64,000 bases of DNA from Telmatactis stephensoni (taxonomy: Eukaryota > Cnidaria > Anthozoa > Actiniaria > Isophelliidae): positions 1 through 64,000 of the forward strand of contig JALIZF010001691.1 of assembly GCA_029948255.1 (NCBI GenBank). Direction: 5' to 3'. Under the pieces are notes generated by a model, which did no database searches, was not told the origin of the DNA, and saw nothing but the letters and a program-made list of their open reading frames with translations. A program made the translations under genes and the position numbers. This document shows, in pieces, positions 1-12,057 of this stretch. Each line of letters starts with the position of its first letter. Positions within the stretch are counted from its first letter, which is position 1.

Positions 1-3000
1 AAAAATGGCCCAAAATCGACCAAAAGCAAAGGCTATAGCCCATGCAAAATCATCAAAAATGGCCCAAAATCGACAAAATGCAAAGGCTATAGCCCATGCA
101 AAATCATCAAAAATGGCCCAAAATTGACCAAAATTAAAGGCTATAGCCGATGCAAAATCATCAAAAATGGCCCAAAATCGACCAAAAGTAAAGGCTATAG
201 CCCATGCAAAATCATCAAAAATGGCCCAAAATCGACAAAATGCAAAGGCTATAGCCCATGCAAAATGCGCAAAAATGGCCCAAAATTGACAAAAAGCAAA
301 GGCTATAGCCCATGCAAAATGCGCAAAAATGGCCCAAAATCTACCAAAAGCAAAGGCTATAGCCCATGCAAAATCATCAAAAATGGCCCAAAATCGACAA
401 AATGCAAAGGCTATAGCCCATGCAAAATCATCAAAAATGGCCCAAAATCGACAAAATGCAAAGGCTATAGCCCATGCAAAATGCGCAAAAATGGCCCAAA
501 ATCGACAAAAAGCAAAGGCTATAGCCCATGCAAAATGCATCAAAAATGGCCCAAAATCGACAAAATGCAAAGGCTATAGCCCATGCAAAATGCGCAAAAA
601 TGGCCCAAAATCGACCAAAAGCAAGGCTTATACCCATGCAAAATCATCAAAAATGGCCCAAAATCGACAAAATGCAAAGGCTATAGCCCATGCAAAATCA
701 TCAAAATGGCCCAAAATCGGACAAAATGCCAAAGGCTATAGCCCATGCAAAATGCTCAAAAATGGCCCAAAATCGACAAAATGCAAAGGCTATAGCCCAT
801 GCAAAATCATCAAAAATGGCCCAAAATCGACAAAAAGCAAAGGCTATAGCCCATGCAAAATGCGCAAAAATGGCCTAAAATCGACAAAATGCAAAGGCTA
901 TAGCCCATGCAAAATCATCAAAAATGGCCCAAAATTGACCAAAAGCAAAGGCTATAGCCGATGCAAAATCATCAAAAATGGCCCAAAATCGACAAAATGC
1001 AAAGGCTATAGCCCATGCAAAATGCGCAAAAATGGCCCAAAATCGACAAAAAGCAAAGGCTATAGCCGATGCAAAATCATCAAAAAAGGCCCAAAATCGA
1101 CCAAAAGCAAAGGCTATAGCCCATGCAAAATCATCAAGAATGGCCCAAAATCGACAAAAAGCAAAGGCTATAGCCCATGCAAAATCATCAAAAATGGCCC
1201 AAAATCGACAAAATGCAAAGGCTATAGCCCATGCAAAATGCGCAAAAATGGCCCAAAATCGACAAAATGCAAAGGCTATAGCCCATGCAAAATCATCAAA
1301 AATGGCCCAAAATCGACCAAAAGCAAAGGCTATAGCCCATGCAAAATCATCAAAAATGGCCCAAAATCGACAAAATGCAAAGGCTATAGCCCATGCAAAA
1401 TGCGCAAAAATGGCCCAAAATCGACCAAAAGCAAAGGCTATAGCCCATGCAAAATCATCAAAAATGGCCTAAAATCGACAAAATGCAAAGGCTATAGCCC
1501 ATGCAAAATGCGCAAAAATGGCCCAAAATCGACAAAAAGCAAAGGCTATAGCCCATGCAAAATCATCAAAAATGGCCCAAAATCGACAAAAGCAAAGGCT
1601 ATAGCCCATGCAAAATGCGCAAAAATGGCCCAAAATCGACCAAAAGCAAAGGCTATAGCCCATGCAAAATCATCAAAAATGGCCCAAAATCGACAAAAAG
1701 CAAAGGCTATAGCCCATGCAAAATCATCAAAAATGGCCCAAAATCGACAAAATGCAAAGGCTATAGCCCATGCAAAATGCGCAAAAATGGCCCAAAATCG
1801 ACAAAATGCAAAGGCTATAGCCCATGCAAAATCATCAAAAATGGCCCAAAATTGACAAAAAGCAAAGGCTATAGCCCATGCAAAATGCGCAAAAATGGCC
1901 CAAAATCGACAAAATGCAAAGGCTATAGCCCATGCAAAATGCGCAAAAATGGCCCAAAATCGACCAAAAGCAAAGGCTATAGCCCATGCAAAAATCATCA
2001 AAATGGCCCAAAATCGACAAAATGCAAAGGCTATAGCCCATGCAAAATCATCAAAAATGGCCCAAAATGGACCAAAAGCAAAGGCTATAGCCGATGCAAA
2101 ATCATCAAAAATGGCCCAAAATCGACCAAAAGCAAAGGCTATAGCCCATGCAAAATCATCAAAAATGGCCCAAAATCGACAAAATGCAAAGGCTATAGCC
2201 CATGCAAAATCATCAAAAATGGCCCAAAATCGACCAAAAGCAAAGGCTATAGCCCATGCAAAATCATCAAAAATGGCCCAAAATCGACCAAAAGCAAAGG
2301 CTATAGCCCATGCAAAATCATCAAAAATGGCCCAAAATCGATAAAAAGGAAAGGCTATAGCCCATGCAAAATCATCAAAAATGGCCCAAAATCGACCAAA
2401 AGCAAAGGCTATAGCCCATGCAAAATCATCAAAAATGGCCCAAAATCGACCAAAAGCAAAGGCTATAGCCCATGCAAAATCATCAAAAATGGCCCAAAAT
2501 CGACAAAATGCAAAGGCTATAGCCCATGCAAAATGCGCAAAAATGGCCCAAAATCGACAAAATGCAAAGGCTATAGCCATGCAAAATGCATCAAAAATGG
2601 CCCAAAATCGACCAAAAGCAAAGGCTATAGCCCATGCAAAATCATCAAAAATGGCCCAAAATCGACAAAATGCAAAGGCTATAGCCCATGCAAAATGCAG
2701 CAAAAATGGCCCAAAATCGGACAAAATGCAAAGGCTATAGCCCATGCAAAATGCAGCAAAAATGGCCCAAAATCGACAAAATGCAAAGGCTATAGCCCAT
2801 GCAAAATGCATCAAAAATGGCCCAAAATCGACAAAATGCAAAGGCTATAGCCCATGCAAAATGCGCAAAAATGGCCCAAAATCGACAAAATGCAAAGGCT
2901 ATAGCCCATGCAAAATCATCAAAAATGGCCCAAAATCGACCAAAAGCAAAGGCTATAGCCCATGCAAAATCATCAAAAATGGCCCAAAATCGACAAAATG

Positions 3001-5150
3001 CAAAGGCTATAGCCCATGCAAAATCAGCAAAAATGGCCCAAAATCGACAAAAGCAAAGGCTATAGCCGATGCAAAATCATCAAAAATGGCCCAAAATCGA
3101 CAAAATGCAAAGGCTATAGCCCATGCAAAATGCGCAAAAATGGCCCAAAATCGACCAAAAGCAAAAGCTATAGCCCATGCAAAATCATCAAAAATGGCCT
3201 AAAATCGACAAAATGCAAAGGCTATAGCCCACGCAAAATGCGCAAAAATGGCCCAAAATCGACAAAAACCAAAGGCTATAGCCGATGCAAAATCATCAAA
3301 AATGGCCCAAAATCGACCAAAAGCAAAGGCTATAGCCCATGCAAAAACATCAAAAATGGCCCAAAATCGATAAAATGCAAAGGCTATAGCCCATGCAAAA
3401 TCATCAAAAATGGCCCAAAATCGACCAAAAGCAAAGGCTATAGCCCATGCAAAATCATCAAAAATGGCCCAAAATCGACCAAAAGCAAAGGCTATAGCCC
3501 ATGCAAAAACATCAAAAATGGCCCAAAATCGATAAAATGCAAAGGCTATAGCCCATGCAAAATGCGCAAAAATGGCCCAAAATTGACAAAAAGCAAAGGC
3601 TATAGCCCATGGAAAATGCGCAAAAATGACCCAAAATCTACCAAAAGCAAAGGCTATAGCCCATGCAAAATCATCAAAAATGGCCCAAAATCGACCAAAA
3701 GCAAAGGCTATAGCCCATGCAAAATCATCAAAAATGGCCCAAAATCGATAAAATGCAAAGGCTATAGCCCATGCAAAATCATCAAAAATGGCCCAAAATC
3801 GACCAAAAGCAAAGGCTATAGCCCATGCAAAATCATCAAAAATGGCCCAAAATCGACAAAATGCAAAGGCTATAGCCCATGCAAAATGCGCAAAAATGGC
3901 CCAAAATTGACAAAAAGCAAAGTCTATAGCCCATGCAAAATGCGCAAAAATGACCCAAAACCTACCAAAAGCAAAGGCTATAGCCCATGCAAAATCATCA
4001 AAAATGGCCCAAAATCGACCAAAAGCAAAGGCTATAGCCCATGCAAAATCATCAAAAATGGCCCAAAATCGACAAAATGCAAAGGCTATAGCCCATGCAA
4101 AATGCGCAAAAATGGCCCAAAATCGACAAAATGCAAAGGCTATAGCCCATGCAAAATCATCAAAAATGGCCCAAAATCGACCAAATGCAAAGGCTATAGC
4201 CCATACAAAATCATCAAAAATGGCCCAAAATCGACCAAATGCAAAGGCTATATATAGCCCATGCAAAATGCGCAAAAATGGCCCAAAATCGACAAAATGC
4301 AAAGGCTATAGCCCATGCAAAATGCGCAAAAATGGCCCAAAATCGACAAAATCCAAAGGCTATAGCCCATGCAAAATGCGCAAAAAGGCCCAAAATCGAC
4401 CAAAAGCAAAGGGTATAGCCCATGCAAAATCATCAAAAATGGCCCAAAATCGAGAAAATGCAAAGGCTATAGCCCATGCAAAATGCGCAAAAATGGCCCA
4501 AAATCGACAAAAAGCAAAGGCTATAGCCTATGCAAAATCATCAAAAATGGCCCAAAATTGACCAAAAGCAAAGGCTATAGCACATGCAAAATCATCAAAA
4601 ATGGCCCAAAATCGACAAAATGCAAAGGCTATAGCCCATGCAAAATGCGCAAAAATGGCCCAAAATCGACAAAATGAAAAGCTATATTCCTTCAAAAATG
4701 CACAGAAATGGCCCAAAATGGACAAAATGCAAATACTATAGCTGGACATGCAAAATGGTCAAAAATGGCCCAAAATCGACAAAATGAAAGGGCTATAGTC
4801 GATGAAAAATGCGCAAAAATGGCCCAAAATCGACAAAATGCAAAGGCTATAGCCCATGCAAAATGGTCAAAAATGGCCCAAAATCGACAAAATGAAAGGG
4901 CTATATTCCTTCAAAAATGCACAGAAATGGCCCAAAATGGACAAAATGCAAATTCTATAGCTCGACATGCAATGGTGAAAAATGGCCCAAAATCGACAAA
5001 ATGAAGGGGCTATAGTCGATCAAAAATGCGCAAAAATGGCCCAAAATCGACAAAATGCAAAGGCTATAGCCCATGCAAAATGCGCAAAAATGGCCCAAAA
5101 TCGAAACAATACAAAGGCTATAGCCCATGCAATGTGTAGTGAAATGAGAA
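1..5150. repeat. 54-bp satellite array
   Basis: About 95 head-to-tail copies of a 54-bp unit. Each unit carries the perfect 10-bp palindrome GGCTATAGCC and the core ATGGCCCAAAATCGAC. Two positions vary between discrete states: CGACCAAAAGC, CGACAAAATGC or CGACAAAAAGC in one place, and AATCATC or AATGCGC in the other. Because 54 is 18 codons and the unit has no stop in several frames, long open frames run on both strands. They are repeat artefacts with 18-residue periodicity, not genes. Units are near-identical to about 4670 and more diverged after that. The array continues off the left edge. Confidence 0.97.
4680..5070. repeat. Higher-order repeat at satellite edge
   Basis: At the right edge the 54-bp units are diverged and arranged in a longer period of about 219 bp, roughly four units. 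The distinctive stretch GCTATATTCCTTCAAAAATG occurs at 4681 and again about 219 bp later. Each time it is followed by the same order of variant units (TGGACATGC or TCGACATGC type, then GTCGAT type). Confidence 0.75.
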
Positions 5151-5239
5151 GGCTTTAGCCCATAGAAATTACTGAAAAATGGCCCATAATGGACAAAGTT
5201 TTATAGCGATATATGGATTTTTTCCCCCATTTGTTGGCC

Positions 5240-5810
5240 ACGTTTGAATGTTTTGGAGGAGCTATAGCCTTTCAATTTTTTTTTCAATTTGTGCCTTTTT
5301 TTTTTCGTTTTGTATGAGTAAAGCCTTTGGAGTTTTGCCCATTTTTGATTATTTTTAATGGGTTAGAGCCTTGGCATTTGTTTTTTCATTTTTCGATTTT
5401 TATTTTCGGATGATTTTGTATGGGTTATAGCCCTTGAATGTCTTATCCATTTTTGATTATTCTTTGTTATAGTCTTTGCATTTTGTTCTATTTTTGCCCA
5501 TTTTTGATCGCTTTGTATGGGCTATAGCCTTTAAAGTTTTTCGCCATTTTTGAGCATTTTAAATTGTCTATAGGCTTTGCATTGTTGTGTGATCTTTTGG
5601 CTATTTTTTATCATTTTCTGTATAGGCTATAGCCTTTTCGTTTTTGTTCATTTTTTTGGCCATTTCTGATCATTTTTGTCGATTTTGGTGGGCTGTAGCC
5701 TTTGCTACAGTTTGCTGCATTTTTTTTCTTTATGCCATTTTTTAGCATGTTGAATGGGGTTTTTGGCCATGTTTTGATCATTTTGTATGGGCTATAATTA
5801 CACTCGATAT
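5240..5810. repeat. Diverged satellite copies in inverted orientation
   Basis: T-rich sequence with spaced cores such as GTATGGGCTATAGCCTTT and GCCATTTTTGAGCATTTT. These are the reverse complement of the 54-bp satellite core, heavily mutated but still at about unit spacing (examples near 5430, 5515, 5630, 5690 and 5790). The orientation flips between about 5200 and 5250. Confidence 0.85.
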
Positions 5811-6274
5811 AAAAGTATGCGTGTTACTCATTAAAGACATTTCTTATTTGCTGCTAAAGGCTAAGGATTACATAAAAGACACTTCTTTGATGTAAAAAAA
5901 TACTAACTGGGGAATAACATTCAGCTCTCAATGCTTCACGGGCTTCCTCTGCACATATAGCTCAATCCACGAGTTATGTCCACCCTTGTTGGGTTGATCT
6001 TTAGATTTAGTCCTAGGTTAACGTTAATTGTCTTTCGAACAACCGGGTCCGGGTTTTTATCGAAGAATTGAGAACAACAGGGGGAATAATGGACGTATTT
6101 TATTAATGATGTTATCACTAAGAATCAAGTTATTTTGAAAAGAATATCTGCCTTAAAGTCAATAACTTGTCTATCTCAACTCCTTTTCGTTCTCTTCATA
6201 TCAATTATACGTCGTATAGATGAAATGTCAGTCAAAGATGATCGACAGCAAGCACCTGAGGACAGAAAGGTAAC
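5811..6274. other. No recognised feature
   Basis: Unique-looking sequence between the satellite and a microsatellite. The short open frames at 5936-6118 (minus) and 6135-6332 (plus) show no family motif, no splice context and no codon signature I could support. Confidence 0.5.
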
Positions 6275-6752
6275 CAGTAAATCATTATCATTAATCATTA
6301 TCATTAATCATCGACGCAAAGGTAGCCAGTAAATCATTATCATTAATCATTAACACAAAGGTAACCAGTAAATCATTATCATTTTAAAATCATTATCATT
6401 AATCATCAACGCAAAGATAGCCAGTAAATCATTATCATTAATCATTAGTATTAGTAGGGCACCTGTGCCCGGCTATAAGATTAGAGACGTTAATAAAGTT
6501 ATTATCATTAATCATTATCATTAATCATTATCATTAATCATTATCATTAATCATTATCATTAATCATTATCATTAATCATTATCATTAATCATTATCATT
6601 AATCATTATCATTAATCATTATTAATCATTAATCATTATCATTAATCATTATCATTAATCATTATCATTAATCATAATCATTAATCATTATCATTAATCA
6701 TTATCATTAATCATTATCATTAATCATTATCATTAATCATTAATCATTAACA
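6275..6752. repeat. 13-bp (ATTATCATTAATC)n microsatellite
   Basis: The first part (6275-6450) is an imperfect longer repeat mixing AAAGGTAACCAGTAAATC with the 13-mer. From about 6500 to 6750 the 13-bp unit is nearly uninterrupted, with a few shortened units. Confidence 0.95.
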
Positions 6753-7249
6753 CAAAGGTGGCTGTTTTTTATGGCACCCCTAATTCTGGGCATGCGATCC
6801 TATCATTTTTGGCACCGCACCTTAAATTATCACCGTGCGAGCAGAACATCTGTTGGCCTTATAGGGGTGTGTACCCAAAATAATCGCCAGGAATAAAAAA
6901 GAATGACGTTACAAAAAAAGGTTGTCGTGTAAATCGTTTCTAACCAGCATACGCCTATCCTTGGTTAAGACGTGTCAAAATCAAACCACTTTTTACCTAT
7001 CCAACGTGCTCCATGTGATATCCAGTCGGGTACACAATCTGCGATTTTGATGACTTGACCATGCCACCTGAAGTATAAAGGCTTTGTTACGGTCACGTGT
7101 TGGCGGCAATGTTTGATGGGACGAACCCGATAAACCCATCATTTCAGTAGACATTTAAACTAATTCCATCTTGAATAAATTGAACTGACGTATACAATAT
7201 TATGGACGCCCACGGGGAAAACCTTACTTGATTAGCTGTAAGTATGGAG
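6753..7249. other. No recognised gene
   Basis: Ordinary-complexity sequence. I found no coding motif, RNA gene or clear repeat boundary. Confidence 0.5.
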
Positions 7250-7527
7250 GGGTTAGACCATTTCACGGTTCTCGCGGATTAAAATATCCCAATTGATATT
7301 CGCGCTATATAAGTTAATAATAAATCGTGGTTCAACCTCAGCCTCGACAGCATCTAATTATATTCTTTAGAAATTGACTACAAGCCCATGCTAATGTAAG
7401 GAATGCACACATCAAGAAACAATCGAAACACTTCAAAATTCCACGTGCTTTAGTCAAACTCTAAAGAATATACTACATGCAGTTGACGCTGAGTTGAATG
7501 ACGAGAACCGTAAAATGGTCTATTTTC
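7250..7527. mobile_element. Foldback/MITE-like element
   Basis: The ends are imperfect inverted repeats: TTAGACCATTTCACGGTTCTC at the left and GAGAACCGTAAAATGGTCTA at the right. An inner stretch with TTCTTTAGAAATTGAC also pairs with the right half. There is no coding capacity and the target duplication is unclear. Confidence 0.6.
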
Positions 7528-7645
7528 GAAGAAAATTCTTGCTTTCGAGATGAAAAATTGTTCCATCTTCACAAAATGGTTAGTACGAAAACTGGCATTT
7601 TCACGATGGTCGGTTGCTAGGCCTTTTCCTCCCGCAAGGTTCTTA

Positions 7646-7880
7646 AATTCAATTTTTGGCTCACAGAGGAATAATTTATTTTCCAAATGAAGCAAAATAT
7701 TAGAACCTGTTCATTAGAAAGAAAATCCTTAATTTTTCTGCAGTTGTAAAGGTATTTTGGAAGTTTTTTTTAATTATGACGTCATTAATGATGCCTATTT
7801 TTGGTAACAACATCAAAAACTTGTTAAGCAATGTTCAAAACTTTACAGACATTTTTACTACTCAAAAAGAACGTTTATAG
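7646..7880. other. Spacer between outer and main inverted-repeat matches
   Basis: Lies between an outer inverted match (7602-7645 with 10042-10086, sharing CACGATGGTCGGTTGCTAG) and the main inverted-repeat arm. The corresponding right-hand spacer is only about 32 bp, so one side gained or lost about 200 bp. No gene is seen. Confidence 0.5.
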
Positions 7881-10009
7881 TGAAAACCCCATCTCAATCA
7901 GATAAAAAGGTACGAAGTTACAGCTAATGAAAGAAATTCAAATTTCCCGCCAAATGACCATATATGGTCAAAATTAAGGCTATTTAAACGCCTATACAAT
8001 GAATGTATTGGCACAGCGGCAAACACAAAGTTGCATAAAATCAAAATTGTAGTTTTTTCAATTTGGGATGTGTGGTGTTATGACGCGTTTTCGTCATAAA
8101 AAACGTCATTATGACGTGCTAATTTGGTCATTTGGCGGGAAATTTGAATTTCTTTCATTAGGCTGTAACTTCGCACCCTTTAAGGTGTTTCAAAGTAGTT
8201 GTTGACGCGCTACACCTCTCATTTTAAATTCGCGATTTCATGGACTTCTTCTCGTCGGATCAAAATATCCTTTGGACAAATTATCAAGCAAAGATTGAAT
8301 TTTTGAATGATAGTAATTTTAAGTCAATCTGTGATTTTACAGCAAAGATAATCAATGATCGTTTAAATCAGTCTTTCTAAAATATCTCCCGTTTACGATG
8401 AGCTTTTGAAAAACGAAAACATAGGCCTAAAACTTCACATTCATGCACACATACTTATAGTAAAATCAGACAGTTTAAACAGAGCGATTTTGAGTACTAG
8501 ACGCAAACATTTTTTATGCGTATTTTGCGTCGCAAAAACTAAGGTATAGCTTGTCATGCAGAAAAGAAATACTCAGCGCTCAAACATATGCGCCAAAATA
8601 CTGAAAACACGTTGCTATATTGTTGTTCTTTCCCTCTGGTAAATTGCACTGGTTTAAGTGTTCATTTGGCGGAGTTATGATTTTTCTTCTGATAGTATAT
8701 GGGATTCACTAGCTGCGACAATTTTAACTTTCAAGCGGCGTAAGAGATATCTCTTCAAGTCATCACTGTTTAGAGCCCAAAATCACGGCTATACTTACTC
8801 AAAGTATCATAAAACACGCAGCAGAAATTTATTAAATTTGATATGTAAAGCAACATTTTTAAATTTCACTTGAATACAGTGCTTCAAACGCGCCGGAGTC
8901 GAATCAAACCCGTGTGTACAAATGCATGACGATGGCGTGATGCTTGCTGATTATGTCACGCTACATTCCTTCGCACCCGTGTTACGATGCATTTGCATAC
9001 CGCGGTTTTATTTGAACTAGGATCACACAAAACTCGAAATTGGAAAAATTAGTTGCGGCTCCTCCATCTTTTTTCTCTTGCCAAACGTGCAGCAAGTCTA
9101 CGGTTTTTCTTACTTCTCGAACTTTTAGTTGCAGGCATTGCATCGAAATGAAGTGTAAAGGCACTATATGCAAATGCGTCGTAACACGGGCGCGAAGGAA
9201 TGTACCGTGACATAATTAGCAAGCATCACGCCATCGTCATGCATTTGTACACACGAGTTTGATTCTACTCCGGCGCGTTTGAAGCACTGTATTCAAGTGA
9301 AATTTAAAAATGTTGCTTTACATATCAAATTTAATAAATTTCTGCTGCGTGTTTTATGATACTTTGAGTAAGTATAGCCGTGATTTTGGGCTCTAAACAG
9401 TGATGACTTGAAGAGATATCTCTTACGCCGCTTGAAAGTTAAAATTGTCGCAGCTAGTGAATCCCATATACTATCAGAAGAAAAATCATAACTCCGCCAA
9501 ATGAACACTTAAACCAGTGCAATTTACCAGAGAGAAAGAACAACAATATAGCAACGTGTTTTCAGTATTTTGGCGCATATGTTTGAGCGCTGAGTATTTC
9601 TTTTCTGCATGACAAGCTATACCTTAGTTTTTGCGACGCAAAATACGCATAAAAAATGTTTGCGTCTAGTACTCAAAATCGCTCTGTTTAAACTGTCTGA
9701 TTTTACTATAAGTATGTGTGCATGAATGTGAAGTTTTAGGCCTATGTTTTCGTTTTTCAAAAGCTCATCGTAAACGGGAGATATTTTAGAAAGACTGATT
9801 TAAACGATCATTGATTATCTTTGCTGTAAAAACACAGATTGACTTAAAATTACTATCATTCAAAAATTCAATCTTTGCTTGATAATTTGTCCAAAGGATA
9901 TTTTGATCCGACGAGAAGAAGTCCATGAAATCGCGAATTTAAAATGAGAGGTGTAGCGCGTCAACAACTACTTTGAAACACCTTAATCTGATTGAGATGG
10001 GGTTTTCAC
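7881..10009. repeat. Long inverted repeat, 841-bp arms
   Basis: The left arm (7881-8998) and right arm (9169-10009) are reverse complements of each other, separated by a 170-bp spacer centred near 9083. An identical 71-codon open frame occurs at 8658-8873 (plus) and 9293-9508 (minus), so that stretch has not diverged at all. The few differences I could see elsewhere are single bases. The left arm is longer by exactly the 277 bp of an inserted MITE plus its target copy. No protein family is recognisable in the arms, and the duplicated open frame is probably not a gene. Confidence 0.93.
7907..8179. mobile_element. 273-bp MITE with TTAA target duplication
   Basis: The ends are imperfect terminal inverted repeats of about 55 bp (left AAGGTACGAAGTTACAGC, right reverse complement AGGGTGCGAAGTTACAGC). 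The right flank is TTAA (8180-8183) and the left flank is TAAA (7903-7906), probably a mutated TTAA. The other arm of the long inverted repeat, read in reverse complement near 9980, has the uninterrupted site CAATCAGATTAAGGTGTTTC with a single TTAA. TTAA duplication is known for piggyBac and Kolobok superfamilies. The ends start AG rather than CCC, which favours Kolobok or another group over piggyBac. No transposase is encoded. Confidence 0.88.
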
Positions 10010-10129
10010 CAGAAATTTGTCTAAGACCTAAAACTCTCAATTTTGAGGCTTCCGGGAGGAAAAGCCCTAGCAACCGACCATCGTGTTTTGAGGGGATTTC
10101 CTGATACGACACGCATGACTGACTCCGTG

Positions 10130-10475
10130 GGAATCCCACGGTACGGACACTAGTGAAAAACGTCTGCGCATGCTCGTACTCAAGTCTTCGTGCTTTTGTA
10201 AACTTATGCAAATTTCGCTTTTACGCTTGCCTTCAACAATGGTTTTCACAAAATGTCAAAACTTAAGGTTATTTCTTGAAACTTAGGGCCAGTATTCATA
10301 TAATGTCTTCATTAATGCAACATCTTTGTCTTACAAAAGTATACAAGAGAAATTTTATGTATACACCGAGAACACGAACATTTCATTTCAAGCTAAAACT
10401 CACACATTTCTTAAGAAAACATCGTAATATGCACGCATGCGCAGACGTTTTTGACTAGTGTCCACGGTACGTGAC
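10130..10475. repeat. Short inverted repeat pair
   Basis: Sequence at 10141-10172 (GGACACTAGTGAAAAACGTC then TGCGCATGC) is repeated inverted at 10435-10470. The intervening 260 bp has no coding signal. It could be a small foldback element; no target duplication was seen. Confidence 0.5.
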
Positions 10476-10504
10476 TTGGCCAAAACACCGGAAAGCACTA
10501 CCCA

Positions 10505-11430
10505 TTTATGAAACCTGGCAATATACCTTTGTATGTACACAAAAAGAGCAATCATCCACCAAATATCATTAGAAGCATCCCAGAAAGTATCGATACTTTC
10601 TGGGATGCTTCTAATGATATTTGGTGGATGATTGCAGGCTCTCCGAAATATCGTCAGATCAAACAGTTTTTCACAAAGCAACACCAGAATATCAAGCAGC
10701 TTTAGAAAAAAGTGGATACGAATTCAAGTTGGCCTTCAAGGAAAAAGAAAAGAAAAGAAAAAGAGAACAAGAAAAAGAAACATCACCTGGTTCAACCCTC
10801 CTTTTGACATGCGAGTGAAAACAAACTTGGGGAAACAGTTCTTACGAATCGTTGACGAATGCTTTCGCAAAGGGCATTTGTTAAGACCAATATTCAACCG
10901 CATCACACTTAAGATCTTGTACAGTTGCCTAGTGCCTAGTGTAAAGAGTGTGATCGACTCGCATAACAAGAAAATACTGCAACAATCGGAAGAGATCAAG
11001 CCTGAAGAAAGATTATGTAAATCTCCGGCCAAAAGCAAAGTTGCCCTCTGGACAACAAATGCCTGATGAAGGGTATCGTATACCAAGCGACGGTAACAAC
11101 AGACGAAGGGAGTGGAACGTATGTAGGTCTAACAGACACGGATTTCAAGTCTAGGTACGCCGCTAAGCACAAACAATCAAGAAAGAAACATGCGAAAACC
11201 AGACGGAGCTGAACAAATATGTGTGGAAATTGAAGAAGACCAAGAAAGACTATAATATCAAGTGGAAAATTCTAGGCAGAGCACGATCTTACTCAACATA
11301 TGAAAGGTGTAACCTATGCATACTAGAGAAGTATTATGTTATTAGGGACATGGCAACTTTGAACAAAAGATCTGAGTGGGCCAATAACTGTAGACATGTT
11401 AATAAATTTTTGTTAAAGCACACATAGCTA
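10505..11430 (+). pseudogene. Penelope-like element remnant (RT tail plus GIY-YIG)
   Basis: Decayed 3' part of a Penelope-like retroelement, read on the plus strand in at least three frames. In order: a stretch with [13 protein letters not shown] (about 10540-10590), a foldback interruption, [17 protein letters not shown] (10680-10735), ITWFNPPFDMRVKTNLGK (about 10785-10840), SHNKKILQQ (10950-10990), then PLDNKCLMKGIVYQATVTT (11045-11100) with YVGLTD, which are the GIY and YIG-like segments, and finally RCNLCILEKYYVI and TLNKRSEW...CRHVNKFLLKH (11300-11427). These segments belong to the GIY-YIG endonuclease region typical of Penelope-like elements. Frame changes near 10760, 11040 and 11200 and an inverted duplication show it is dead. 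The 5' end is missing. Confidence 0.85.
10548..10635. repeat. Perfect 88-bp palindrome
   Basis: Zero-spacer inverted repeat. GCAATCATCC at 10548 matches GGATGATTGC ending at 10635, with the axis between 10591 and 10592 in TATCGATA. All 44 base pairs match. It sits inside the Penelope-like coding remnant: the left half encodes [15 protein letters not shown] and the right half is its mirror copy before the coding sequence resumes. Confidence 0.97.
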
Positions 11431-11945
11431 TCCAAGCGTGCGTGCCAATCCAAACAACGTATTCATGTAAACGAAGGGATAAACGCTACGTAAAGAATTC
11501 GCTGTGAAACAAACTAACCACACAAGTACCTGATAACCGTTGAAAATAAAGCCAATTACGAAAATTGAAGTTCAAGGATTCAGAGTAAGAAAAGTTGTGG
11601 AAACAGTGAGTACACGTGAACAAGTTCATCTACTTAAAGTGAGCTCATTGCAAAGTTTAAAAGAAGCAAAAGCCGCCAAAAAACATTAAGTACAAAAAAA
11701 ACTTCTTGTAAGAAAAAAAAATCTTTATCTAGTAAATTTATCGTATTTAAAACTGTTGAAACTTAGAAGAATATCATTTAGGAATAACTTTAATTTAGTC
11801 TTTAAGTATAAACTTTATATATATAGTATTTATATAATATCTACATTATCTATAATATCCTTAGTAATTTATTTACCAAGAAACTACATTTGCTTAATTA
11901 ATACTTATTTATCTTATGATATTTAGTTGGTTTATAATAAGTAAA
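11431..11945. other. AT-rich, no recognised gene
   Basis: Probably the untranslated 3' remainder of the Penelope-like element followed by AT-rich sequence. I saw no coding exon on either strand, and in particular no terminal homocysteine methyltransferase exon. Confidence 0.5.
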
Positions 11946-12057
11946 AGTATTTGTGTTTTTTTGTTTGGTCTTGTTTTCTTACGGGGAAGACGTGAAGGAT
12001 GGGGACTGGGGTGTAGCCTGCGGTGCGGGTCTCGTGACAAAGCAAAGCAAAGCTAAA

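Noticed and set aside
124..4677. Long open frames with 18-residue repeats on both strands
   Set aside because: They follow from a stop-free 54-bp (18-codon) satellite unit, occur in several frames and both strands at once, and have no start context or splice signals.
6275..6752. CRISPR-like array
   Set aside because: Continuous 13-bp tandem repeat without unique spacers in a eukaryotic context; likewise the 49425 and 35276 repeats are contiguous, without spacers.
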